From the NCBI GenBank assembly GCA_950097015.1, contig CATNEN010000007.1, positions 6,438,001 through 6,502,000 of the forward strand: a DNA stretch of 64,000 nucleotides, written 5' to 3'. Shown here piece after piece: positions 9,701 to 20,900 of the stretch. The notes beneath the pieces were generated by a model. It saw only the letters and a list, made by a program, of their open reading frames with translations, searched no databases and had not been told where the DNA came from. Every line of letters starts with the position of its first letter. Position 1 is the first letter of the stretch. The position numbers and the translations under genes are program-made. Origin of the DNA: Macrostomum hystrix (lineage: Eukaryota > Platyhelminthes > Macrostomidae).

Positions 9701-12700
9701 ACGCCCATTCGCTCGAACACAGAGTCAACAGCGACAGTGAATGACTGCTGCAAAGCCGCCACTGGCCGCAGCTCTAGCATTGCAGTGGAGTTGCCCGACC
9801 AGCTGAGGTCGAATGTGCTGTCCATTCGCAGCTCAGCGAGGTAGTGCGCATCATTCTTCACAATCAACGGTGCGCCAGAGATGGTGGGCAATGAGATGGC
9901 CTCCTCTGACAGGACACCAGCTGACATTGACGACTTGGATTTGTCAAAAAGGTTCTTGAACTGCGGCAGCAACTCCATTAACTGGCTGACGGTGGAAAAG
10001 TCCAGGTTCTTCAGCAGCTGGAGCGGGGCGCTCACCCCCATGCCCGTGATGGTGCTGTGCGAGGTCTCGGCGCCGAATCGCCTCACAACAATGTCAACCC
10101 GCGGCTCCAACGCCTTCTGTTTCAGGTCCTCCTGGTCGGAGGTGATGTCCACACCGACAGTTTGCCTGCGCAGCCTTCGACGACGAATGTCTAGGCCGGG
10201 CGCCTTCGACGCTCCGAAAAATGCATCTAAAATGTTGTAAACGTCGTGCGCTCCATCGTCGATGCCTTCAATGCGCAGTCCGACCTCCAGGGCGTTGACC
10301 CAGCGGCCGCGGCTCGGGTCGATCAGCGTCACGTTCAGGCCGATGTAGCGCGGAATGGCGGACTGGGCCGAGAAAACAACAGATGCTTCAACGCTTCCGC
10401 CCATGGCCCAGGAGGGGCTGTAATGCTGCACCCGCCAGGCGCTGGAGTACTGACGCACACTCAGCCTGTCGAGGGCCTCCCACACACCCGGCGCTGCCGC
10501 GGACGCCTGTCGTAGCAGCTTTGCGGCCGTCTCGATTGTCTCTTTCTCCAGCAGGGGATCGCTTCCGGCGCTGGCCAGTCCGGCCAGGTGGAAGCGGACG
10601 AACAGCTGCACCTGCCGATCCTCGTTCGGGCTGGTCAGTAGCCGCTGTAGGGCAGCTCGGAGCTGCACAGACTGCGGACCAGTGTGGCCCAGACCGGAGG
10701 CCAGGCTCTGGTAGGCAGCGATGCGGAGCTCAGCGTCCCAGCTCGAGTTAGACAGCAGGCCGACCAAGCTGGCGATCGTCTCCGGCTGCCGCTGCCAGTC
10801 GTCGAATCGGCGCAGCGACTTCAGAGCGAAAGCGCGGTGGACCGGCGCCAGGCGGGGGTTGGCGGCGCAGGCGATCAGCGCGGCGGCGCCGCCTCTGACA
10901 CGACCCATGTTGCCGACTGCGAGCAGGGCAACAAAAGCGGCGTCAACGTGCCGACTGCCGACTTCCAGAAGTCTGCAGGCCTCGGTGGAGACCAACTTGT
11001 CCGAGAAGAATTCCACAACGCGCTTAACAGGCTGCTCCGAGGCGCTGTCCGGGCGCTCCAAGCAGATTCTGTAGACCAGGTCGCCAAGGGCCAGCGCCTC
11101 CTCCTGCCAGACGCCGCGGCTGCTGCGTTTTATGACAAAATCCTGGCAATTTTATACCGGAACTATGACAAGGGTGTTTTTCTGCGCAGGATTAGTTCAT
11201 CCAGACCTACAACGTATCAAAAATTTAACCCCTAAACGCATTTCAAGTTAAACTATAAATTTAAAAGGTGATTATGACTTTTGTGGTTTTAAAGGTTGTA
11301 CAATTGAAATGCAATCTGGCAGATAGTACCATAACTGATTAGATTCTATTTTTAGTTCATCCGAGCTCAGTCGAAAGCTGCGGAACAAAAGGCTGGATTA
11401 TTTCATAGATTATGACCCGGACTTATCGTCGTACGAACTGGGGCAGGGTTTGTGGCGAAGAAGATGATCAGGTGACACGAAGTTCCCCTGGAAATAAGCC
11501 AGCCGGCTGTCTCTATGCCATGCTGTCTTCTCAGAAAATGAAATATTAAAAAACGCCGGGACGAGACGATTTTACCTGCGCCCAGTTAGAATCAAGGTCA
11601 CAAGCTGTTTGAGGGTTTGTTTTTCTAGTCTTCGAGCCAAGAATGCTCTAGTTACCTGTTCCTGCTTTACCTGTAAAGCAGCTTAGAGCACCTATTTTCT
11701 CTGCTGAAGGGAATCTCTCTAAGTTATTTGACACTTCGAAACTGTTTGTTTTTTGCTTGAAAAACTCTAAATCAAAGCTTCAATATTGCTAGCTTCATGC
11801 ATTCTCGGTTGAAAAAAAGTACACAATACACTTTAGCTTCCTTTCTCCCCGTTTCTTCTCCAGTCGACTCACCAGAATGTTGACCAGCATCTCGGTGGTC
11901 GGGTGGCGCAGCTGCGTCAGCACGTTTGCGGACCAGGAGTTCCGCTCGCTGAGAATCTGCTGGAGCATCAGCTGCACCGCTGGTTGCGTGCCTGCGGCTG
12001 GCACCGCTGAGCGGACGATCGACCTGGACGGCGAGCGTGGTACTGAATGGAATCGACCCAAGAAACTGCAGAATGGAATCAACCCAAGAAACCACGGAAT
12101 GGAATCGAATCAACAAGCCACTGAATGGAATCGACCCAAAAACCACTGAATGAAATCGACCCAAGAAACCGCGAAATGGAATCGACCCAAGAAACCGCGA
12201 AATGGAATCGAATCAACAAGCCACTGAATGGAATCGACCCAAAAACCACTGAATGAAATCGACCCAAGAAACCGCGAAATGGAATCAACTCAACAAGCTA
12301 CTGAATGGAATCGATCCAAGAAACCACTGAATGGAATCGACCTAAGAAACTGCTAAATGGAATCGATACAATGAATAAAATATCTTTGGCCGAGTAACAA
12401 CTAATTGGAATCCGCTGAAAAACGGTGTACGGAATCTACTTAAAAAAAGAAACAAAAAAAATATGTTTTGCGACTACTTTGAACCCTTGATGCAGAATTG
12501 TCTGTCGCTGGCCACCGTCACCAAAGGATTATTACTAAAGGTAATCGAACCCAAGTGAGGTCTCACATGAGCGCCGGGTTCTGGGCGCAGTAGCCTCGCC
12601 GCAGCCTCTGGTAGATTTTAATCAGCTCCTGCGGGCTGTCGATCCGCCTCAGCAGGCCAATCAGCCTGGCGAATTTGCCCGGCGTGTGGCGGCTCAGCAA

Positions 12701-15700
12701 CTCCGGCTTCGCCTCCCGGCACAGCTCCTTCAGCAGCTCACTGGCTTCTTGCTGCGGGCTAGTGCCTACACCGGCTGCCCGCTCAAGGCATTCGCTGCCG
12801 GCGACGAACGGACTGTTAGCAGTCGGGTTCTGGCACTCGACGCTGCTGCGATGCTCCTGACGAAGATCGGATCGACGAAACGATCTTCGCATCGCCGAGT
12901 TTGCTGCTGGCAGCTCCGCTAGCGGCTGCTCAGACAGGAACTGAAGACGAGTTCGAGTGAGCAGCCGGACGCCGTCGCCCCCGGTTTCCCCAGCCGCTGT
13001 CGCCGTCGAGGTTGTGCGCTTCTCCTGGCACGTGACATTGTGTGGAATGTCCCGCCGAGCGTCCAGTTCCAGGAGGCAGGCGAGACTGCCGTGGGTGACG
13101 GGCCGGCTGGCCTGAACTCTCTGCGGATTCAGCGGTTTGTGGGATCTTCTCAAACCCGAATCTTCTCAAACCCGAATCTTCTCAAACCCGAATCTTCTCA
13201 AACCTGAATTTTTCCGAAAACCGAATCTTCTCAAAACCAGATTAAAGTTGATTATCGAAAACAGCTAAAAGCTTCACAAGAATGTGGGTTCATTAGCCTG
13301 TTTTGCTTGGTGCACGATTGCTTTTGGGATGTCAAAACAGAAGATGGGAAACACAAATTGGGAGTTTCCTATTTCGAGCTAATTCTCGAAAAATTAGCCC
13401 AACATGGAAGCGGCCCAAGCGGAAGCTGCAAGTTAAAATGGGACGATATTTAACCAGACCCTCGGGTTGGTGCCTTGTTCTCTGAAAAATAAGAAAAATT
13501 CATCCCCTACGATACTTCTTCTTTTCCGCTAGCTTTGATTTTAACGTAAATAATTGATTTCGTATTTTAATTAAACTCCAAGCACTCGACTAAGCCTAGT
13601 TTCCTTTTAAAGCAAAGGAAATTGTTGACATGCTTGATTTGCTACAATTTAATGTTATGTTTGTACTTATAAATTGTGCGCGGCAAACTATAGAAAAATT
13701 CGCATGATACAAAACACGCTTTCTAAAATAACTGCCCTTCTTAAAGTAAACTTTCGTTGCTATTTAGGAAACAGAGAATAGACATTAAATGAAAAATGAC
13801 AAAACGACAAACCCCCCAACCTAAAATTGTTCAAGCAAATAATTGCAGGACAGGCACCAAAAAAACAAAAAGTATTGAAGCAAACTATTGCTGGAGGACA
13901 GCGACCTACGCTCATAACCGTAAAATTTTCGCAGCCAATCATTGCAGGAGGACAGCCACCCTGCGATAAAACTGTCGTAGCCAATCGTAGATCGAGGACA
14001 AACCACCCAACGCTAAAATCAACGTAGCTAATGATTGCATGCGGACAGCCACCCCTACGCTAAAATCGTCGTAACCAATGATTGCACGAGGACAGCAACC
14101 CCACGCTAAAATTATCGTAACCAATGATTGCACGAGGACAGCAACCCCACGCTAAAAGCATCGTAACCAATGATTGCACGAGGACAGCAACCCCACGTTA
14201 AAATTATCGTAACCAATGATTGCACGAGGACAGCAACCCCACGCTAAAATCATCGTAACCAATGATTGAACGAGGACAGCAACCCCACGCTAAAAGCATC
14301 GTAACCAATGATTGAGCGAGGACAGCAACCCCACGCTAAAATTATCGTAACCAATGATTGCACGAGGACAGCAACCCCACGTTAAAATTATCGTAACCAA
14401 TGATTGCACGAGGACAGCAACCCCACGCTAAAAGCATCGTAACCAATGATTGCACGAGGACAGCAACCCCACGTTAAAATTATCGTAACCAATGATTGCA
14501 CGAGGACAGCAACCCCACGCTAAAATCATCGTAACCAATGATTGAACGAGGACAGCAACCCCACGCTAAAAGCATCGTAACCAATGATTGAGCGAGGACA
14601 GCAACCCCACGCTAAAATTATCGTAACCAATGATTGCACGAGGACAGCAACCCCACGTTAAAATTATCGTAACCAATGATTGCACGAGGACAGCAACCCC
14701 ACGCTAAAATCATCGTAACCAATGATTGAACGAGGACAGCAACCCCACGCTAAAATCATCGTAACCAATGATTGAACGAGGACAGCAACCCCACGCTAAA
14801 ATTATCGTAACCAATGATTGCACGAGGACAGCAACGATTGAACGAGGATAGCCACCCCCAAGCTAAATCGTATCGAATGATTGAAGGAGAACAGCCATCC
14901 CAAACTAAAATTGGTGAAGCCAATTCATGAATCCACGAGACAAACCTCATCTGCGAAGCCCTTCACGCCGTGAACAGGGTAGGCTTCAAATGCGAGTCGG
15001 CGACACCTGGCCAGGTCTTTAGTTTTTAGAAGCTTGTGCGGCTCCGTCGGTGTGTATTCTGTCCAACAGTCGCCATAGATGTCGCGCTATGAAACAGGAA
15101 TTCAAAGTGTTTTATCTGTAGACTTCTTGGTGAAAAATTCAGACCGAAGATCCAAGCTGCTCACCTCCTCAAGCTGCTGTCGCTTTCCCCGCTGTACGGC
15201 GGTCACCTGCAGCTGTGACAGCAGCGCCCGCTTCAGATTGAGGCTCTCTCTAGTCTCACCGTCGCCGTCATCCTCTTCAGCAGCAGGGCAGACCTGCACG
15301 AAGCTGCCCTCGCTATGCCAGACTCGCAGTGGCAGCCGTAGCGCCCGCAGTGTCCGTTCCGGCTCGAGTCGCCGTGCGCCTTTGGTCGCCGCATCGCCGT
15401 CGACTGCGCTGGCATCACGTACGGCGACAGCCAGCTCGCAGCTGGTGAGGACGCGGACTTCAAATATGCCGGTGGAGTTGTGGCCACGTCGCCGGCCGCC
15501 GGGCAGTTCGGTCGCTAGTTCGAATTCTTGCTCAAATCGGTACCGGTAGACTCGGCCGGGCAGGAAGCCCAACCAGTGCGGTGTGGGCGGGCAGGACTTT
15601 GCGCAGCTTGATGCGGCTGCCGAGGCCTCCACCGAGATTGGACCTTTTTAATATGATTTCAATTGTTGCTTTAAAGTGTCGGGGTTGGGTTTGGGTTAGA

Positions 15701-16326
15701 CTTGCTATGGCCAAGGCTAAGGCTATGGACAGGTCTGGGATTAGAGTTAGGGCTAGGCTATGGACAGGTCTGGGATTAGAGTTAGGGCTAGGCTAGGGAC
15801 AGGTCTGGGATTAGAGTTAGGGCTAGGCTATGGACAGGTCTGGGATTAGAGTTAGGGCTAGGCTAGGGACAGGTCTGGGATTAGAGTTGGGGCTAGGCTA
15901 TGGACAGGTCTGGGATTAGAGTTAGGGCTAGGCTAGGGACAGGTCTGGGATTAGAGTTAGGGCTAGGCTAGGGACAGGTCTGGGATTAGAGTTAGGGCTA
16001 GGCTATGGACAGGTCTGGGATTAGAGTTAGGGCTAGGCTATGGACAGGTCTGGGATTAGAGTTAGGGCTAGGCTATGGACAGGTCTGGGATTAGAGTTAG
16101 GGCTAGGCTATGGACAGGTCTGGGATTAGAGTTAGGGCTAGGCTAGGGACAGGTCTGGGATTAGAGTTGGGGTTGGGCCAAGGCTAGGATTAGGGTTAGG
16201 TTTGAATAGTCAAGCCTGCAACTCACCAGCCTCGGACACCAGGAAGCAGCAGCAGGCAGCGGTGCTGAGCAATAGTAGGATGTGCAGCGGAACGCCAGAC
16301 CTCATCCTGATGGACGCCATTCTCAT
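3715..16326 (-). CDS. Large lipid transfer protein, apolipophorin/apolipoprotein B type
   Basis: Five exons: 16326-16227, 15616-15165, 13120-12567, 12023-11873 and 11142-3715. They join in phase to 8685 nt, or 2894 aa. Residues 1-30 form a signal peptide with a Leu-rich core. Residues about 34-330 match the N-terminal beta-barrel, including the ESLNLKRALLSQLQ-like helix. Residues about 330-640 form the alpha-helical lipovitellin-N superhelix, with the AVGNMGR repeat and HRAFALKSLRR. A long beta-rich lipid-binding region follows. A polybasic furin-type site RRRRLRR (about residue 739, nt 10163-10186) lies about where insect apolipophorins are cut into apoLp-II and apoLp-I. Length and lack of a serine-rich phosvitin-like stretch favour a circulating lipoprotein over vitellogenin. 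No C-terminal von Willebrand D domain is seen. The last exon alone is 7.4 kb. Introns 1, 2 and 3 each hold a minisatellite. A GTGAGT donor match lies next to the stop, so the 3' end may be incomplete. Family assignment is strong; the exact ortholog is unsure. Confidence 0.9.
10163..10186 (-). other. Furin-type polybasic cleavage site in the lipoprotein precursor
   Basis: The codons read RRRRLRRQ, giving overlapping R-x-R-R consensus sites. The position, about residue 739 of 2894, matches where furin splits apolipophorin precursors in insects. Cleavage is inferred. Confidence 0.6.
12044..12375. repeat. Minisatellite, about 25-bp unit, lipoprotein intron 3
   Basis: Degenerate tandem copies built around AATGGAATCGACCCAAGAAA, with variants having CAACAAG or AAAACCA. 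It fills much of the intron between exons 3 and 4. Confidence 0.9.
13144..13240. repeat. Short tandem repeat, 16-bp unit
   Basis: About four to five copies of CTTCTCAAACCCGAAT, with the last copies diverged, just upstream of lipoprotein exon 3 in the gene's sense. It adjoins the exon 3 acceptor. Confidence 0.85.
13820..14925. repeat. 46-bp minisatellite with a 6-unit higher-order period, lipoprotein intron 2
   Basis: The unit carries AACCAATGATTG and GAGGACAGCAACCCCACG. Central copies are nearly identical while both edges decay gradually. A run of six variant units (276 bp) is repeated in the same order. Each unit has a CCAAT pentamer. Confidence 0.95.
15710..16180. repeat. 35-bp minisatellite, lipoprotein intron 1
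   Basis: About 13 copies of a unit holding GGACAGGTCTGGGATTAGAG and TTAGGGCTAGGCTA. The variant T/G in GGCTATGG versus GGCTAGGG alternates irregularly. Confidence 0.95.
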
Positions 16327-17095
16327 GTCGCCTCACCTTTTTGGTCGTCAATTTCTTTTAGCTTCGACAATGAAAGCAGAATAGTTCCAATCCCAGGAAA
16401 ATGAAATTGCAACTATCGCTCTAGGCCAAAAACTGAAGAGCGCGAAAGCTTTTGACCGGAGAGAACGGACTCAAGCCTTCCATTGGAAAATGAGAATGAG
16501 AGATTGAAGGTGGGTTCAAAGTGAAGAGTTGCTGACCGATAAGCCGCAAGAGTTTTTGTGCACAGAGTCCACGGTGCCAGTTGGGGTGGTTGCATCACAG
16601 TCGGAAACTCAGCCCCGCTTATCTCCGCACTACCTCTCGCCTGCCACCGTCCGACTCCAGTGCTCACAGCTGAGCTCCAAGCGTGCGAGTGTTCTCAAAT
16701 TTGTCTATTTTTCTGCTGATTGTTTGCATTTTTGTGCTATATTTTTTACTAGACCTCAGTTAGCTAGGTTAAAAATTAGAATTCTGTCAAGGCGTCGCGT
16801 GCCTTGCCACACCGATGCGACAGCCAATGTGACACCAGCTGCTAGCAGGCAGTCATGCGCAATGAGACTTCCTAACTTTCTCCCGTGTTTCCATCTCACT
16901 GAATCTGAGTGGTTGTTTTTAGATCTGGTTTAAAGAAAACATTTTTTAAACCGGTTTTAAACCGGTAGTTTTTATTCAGACTTTTTCCGAGATTAGCGCG
17001 CAACATCTACCTGTTATTGGCCATTATAAGGCTGGGATTGCTTTCTTAGGTACCTTTGTTGGCTTTGGATCAAATTTAATTATTAGATTTTTATA
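16327..17095. other. 5' flank of the lipoprotein gene, no gene seen
   Basis: No convincing coding exon on either strand. No TATA box was found close to the lipoprotein ATG. A near-perfect palindrome, ACCGGTTTTAAACCGGT, lies at about 16951-16967. Confidence 0.5.
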
Positions 17096-17398
17096 GGGGA
17101 TTGTAGCCCAGTGGTCAGAGCATCGGACTCACGACTTGAAGGTCGGGGGTTCGATTCCCGACTCCACTGCAACAATTTGTGTCCTTAAGCAAGAAATTCA
17201 ACTCTGCATTGCTTCAGTTCAGCCAGCTGTTGAATGGGTACCAGCATCAGCTGGGGTAATTGAGGGTGGGCGTGGCGCCCCCCCAGTCCATGGACTGAAC
17301 AGCTGTACGCAGCCTTCAGATGCGTCGCGCAATAGCTGCGGCTGTGCTGTCGGCTGCACATCTGGCACAAGTGGGACAATTGTAATAAATAATTCACA
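17096..17398 (+). mobile_element. tRNA-derived SINE
   Basis: A pol III box A (TAGCCCAGTGG, 17104-17114) and perfect box B (GGTTCGATTCC, 17148-17158) form a tRNA-like head whose acceptor arms do not pair well. The following region, with TGTCCTTAAGCAAG, TTGCTTCAGTTCAGCCAGCT and GAATGGGTACCAGC, resembles the conserved core of metazoan SINEs. The 3' end fades into an A/T-rich stretch near 17390. I could not fix a target-site duplication. Confidence 0.75.
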
Positions 17399-17967
17399 GT
17401 TCTGAATAGTAGACAGTCACATCGGCCTAAAGCTTGATAATTAATCATTAACATAACTTATTTAGATATATTCGAATCTTGAAATATGCACAATACAGTT
17501 TTAAATCTGTGACAGTGACAGGTGAGGAGATAGAGACCTAGATATGAAAGAGCCTAATTAGATGAGTGAAAAAGCTAAGCATTATTCTCAATTAGACTGA
17601 GACTGTGCAATAGCAAATCAAAGTTTTCAATTTCTGTTAACATCAAATATTGCAAAAATATGTACCTAGAAATTTACAAGCGACGTAAAAAATTAAAATT
17701 GCTGAATGATTGTTTAGCATTATGCATGAAATTTCTAAAAAGCCATTATCATAAATGGTCCATCATTGAACACAATCGTCGCTTCCGGAAAACGAGAATG
17801 CGGTGAGTGAAGCACTGCACAGAGTGCAATAATGCACTGTTGTCGTGCAGTGCAAACTTTGCGCTCCCGCTGCCTCATAGGCCAGCGAGCTCAGAGATCA
17901 GAGTCCAATCCAAGCTTTACCTGTGGCAGGTGAATGTGCTGCAAGTGTGTCAAAGTTTACTAGAAGG
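17399..17967. other. AT-rich 3' flank of ROR, no gene seen
   Basis: No exon-like reading frame. The region presumably contains the ROR 3' UTR, but no canonical AATAAA on the minus strand was noted close to the stop. Confidence 0.4.
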
Positions 17968-20900
17968 TCACACAGCCTGAGGCGCCTCCATTGTCGGCAT
18001 GTAGAGCGCGACTCCGACTCCGCCACGCGGCCCGCGACCGTCGAACGAGGATGGAGAGAACGACGAGGAGGACGACGTCGATGAGGAAGTCGATGCGGCT
18101 CCGGCCGAGCCGATGGAACCGCTGGGTGAGCGAGGCCGCCGATGCCGGTGCTGCCTCCGGTGCTGCTGCTGCTGCTGCAGGAAGCTTGGCACGGGCACTG
18201 GGATGACCCGCTGTGAAGGCGGTCTGTTGTCCGGATGCTGTAGCAGCTGGCCATGAAGCTGGTGCTGCTGGCAGCTGAAGCCGGTTGAACTGGTCTGCCC
18301 GGAGCCCTGCTGGGATGCCGGGGTGGCAGCCAGCTCCGCCAGCAACTCCGTGTGCCGCTGCCGCAGCCGGTCGTGCAGACCTCCGGGTGTCGGCCGGAGT
18401 CCGGGCGCCTCGGCCCAGCAGTCGAGGAGGAGGCTGGCAAGGCCGGGCAGGCAGCCGGGCGGGCAGGGCAGCAGCTGGCGCTGGCGAACCAGCTCGATCA
18501 CTTCGCTGTTGGAGTAGCCATAGTAGGGCTGCAGGCCGTGCGACCACATCTCCCAGAGCAGCACGCCGAAGCTGTACACATCGGTCTGGGAGGAGAACTG
18601 GCCGTACAGGATGGCCTCGGGCGGCAGCCAGCGGATGGGCAGCAGGCAGCGGCCCTGAAGTCTGTAGTAGTCGCAGCTGTACAGATCCCTGGCCGCGCCC
18701 AGGTCGCCCAGTTTGCACTGCAGCCCGTCGCCTAAAAGTACATTCCTGGCGGCTACGTCCTTGTGCACAATGCAGCGAGATGCCAGGTACTCCAGCCCGG
18801 CTGCCACCTGGGAGGCCAAGTGCAACAGCTGGACGGAGCTAAGACCCGGCTCGCTGTAGTCCTGCTGCTGCTGCTGCTGCTGTTGCTGCAAGCGGTCACT
18901 GGCCGCCGGACTGTGGAAGATGAGAAACTCGTGCAGGTCGCCATGTGGCAGCGTCTCCTGCAGCTGGGCGAGGGGTGTCTGGCGCAGAGAGGCGCCCAGC
19001 AGGCAGACCAAGTTGGGGTGCCGCAGCTCCCACCTCGCCTGCGTGTCCCTGGCGAACTCGGCCTGCGTGCGGGCGTCCGCCCCGGCGCTGAGGCACTTGA
19101 TGCTCACCGGGGTCAGCGACGTGTCCGAGTACAGGCCGATCAGCTCGCCTCTGTACACCTTGCCGAATGCCGACTCGCCAATCTCGTCACCGAAGCTGCG
19201 AATGTTTTTGGCAGGATTTTCAACGCAATCACACTTTGAACTTTCCATATTTGGATTTTGTTATCAATGAAATATCGCTTCTGCCTCCGACCTCTGAGTT
19301 TGAAGCCTTGAGCATTATACTCAAATTTGGAATTCCGCATCGGAGCTCTAAGCTGATTTTGCTCATCTTAGGGGAGGTGGGGGACTTACCAGGCCACCCA
19401 GAGACTGCCGTCTCCCTTTTATCCAAGGTTAAACTGCTCAACACTGCTCGGCGCCATTATTATCAGTGCAGGGCGCTAATCTTCCCACCTGCTATATTTA
19501 GACTTCCACGAAGATTTTTGCTTGGTCTAAGCCGATTTTCTCCCGCAGCCTGCAGACTTAACTAAGAGCGTACCAGTTTCCTTGTTATTGCCCTGTTTTC
19601 TCTATTTAAAACATAATTTATTATAGACTATAGTAAAACAAAACAACCACATTTATACCCCCGAGTCTGCGACCGATTTTACTCAATCCTCAGTGTTGAA
19701 ATAAATCTGCTTGTAAAGACCTGTTTTAAAAAACAATCAGCTTATCTGGCTGGCGCCGGGACAAACCTAACCTGACCTTTCCCGGAATCGGGTATGAAAT
19801 CACCCGATTTATTTACAGTGTTATTTACTCATTTATTTACAGTGTTATTTACTCATTTATTTACAGTGTTAGTGGGCTCGAAGTTAAAGAAGCTAAAGAT
19901 ATACGGTTTGGGGTGGGGTGTGCGCATGTACGCTGGGCGACAGGAAGAGGGAAAGAGTTTGAGGGTGGTCAGTGTACAATAAGGGGTAGAGAGACGAGGG
20001 GAGACGCGAGCGCGTGGCGGGATGTGGAGGACTAGAAAGGATTAACAAAGTGAACGATATGGCACCATTACATAAAATCTACTATGCTATGCCGCAGTCT
20101 GGTTCCGAGTGTTGGCAATCTCCTAGTTTGCGGCCTTAAATTATCTTTACATTTTTGCTCACCGGGAGGGTCACAGGGTACTAACTGCTCGAAATGGTTG
20201 AACAGCAATGGTTGAACTGCAAAATCATGCTGTCGTCAATCACAGGCTGCATTTTGTGGGCCCTAAAGACCCCACAGTCCACACCAACACCATCGAGAAT
20301 TGGAGGGATATTGGGCCCATGTCAACCCAAATTCATGGCCACTTCTGATGCCCTATTTGAGAGCCATCTCGACGAAGACTCTTCCAAGACTCTTCGCATG
20401 GAATGCGTTTGGCAACTTTCTACGTAAATTGGCGACAGCACCACTTAGACCAAAAGTTACTAGCTGTGGAATAGCTGTGTGCCTGCGGCTGTGTCACGAT
20501 TTTACATCTGGCCTAACTGGGCATAATTTCCCTCGGTATATCGAGTTGCTCACCGGATCTGACTTAGTGAGAATTCCCTGACTTGAACTGGCTGTGACAA
20601 CAGGCTCTGTTGCTGCTGCTGTTGCTGCCTGTTGCGCTTCAACTCGCCCGGTGTCGATGGGGGCACCGGTGGCATGGGAGACGTCGCGGCCGCGATGATT
20701 AGCTGGCGTTTCACCAGGCCGGTATAGCCTCCGCCTGGTTCGCCGCCGGGGCCTCCCAGACTGTGCGGCGAACCGCCTGAGGCAGACGCGGCCGCCGCCG
20801 CCCGCCGGCAAAAGCAGCAGCCGAGCAGGGTGGCGACAGCCAAGCAGGCGAGGGCGCCCAGTGACACGAACACCGGCAGCATTTCGCGGACTGACATCGG

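Noticed and set aside
17097-17167. Functional tRNA gene
   Set aside because: Boxes A and B are good but the acceptor and anticodon stems do not pair properly and a SINE body follows.
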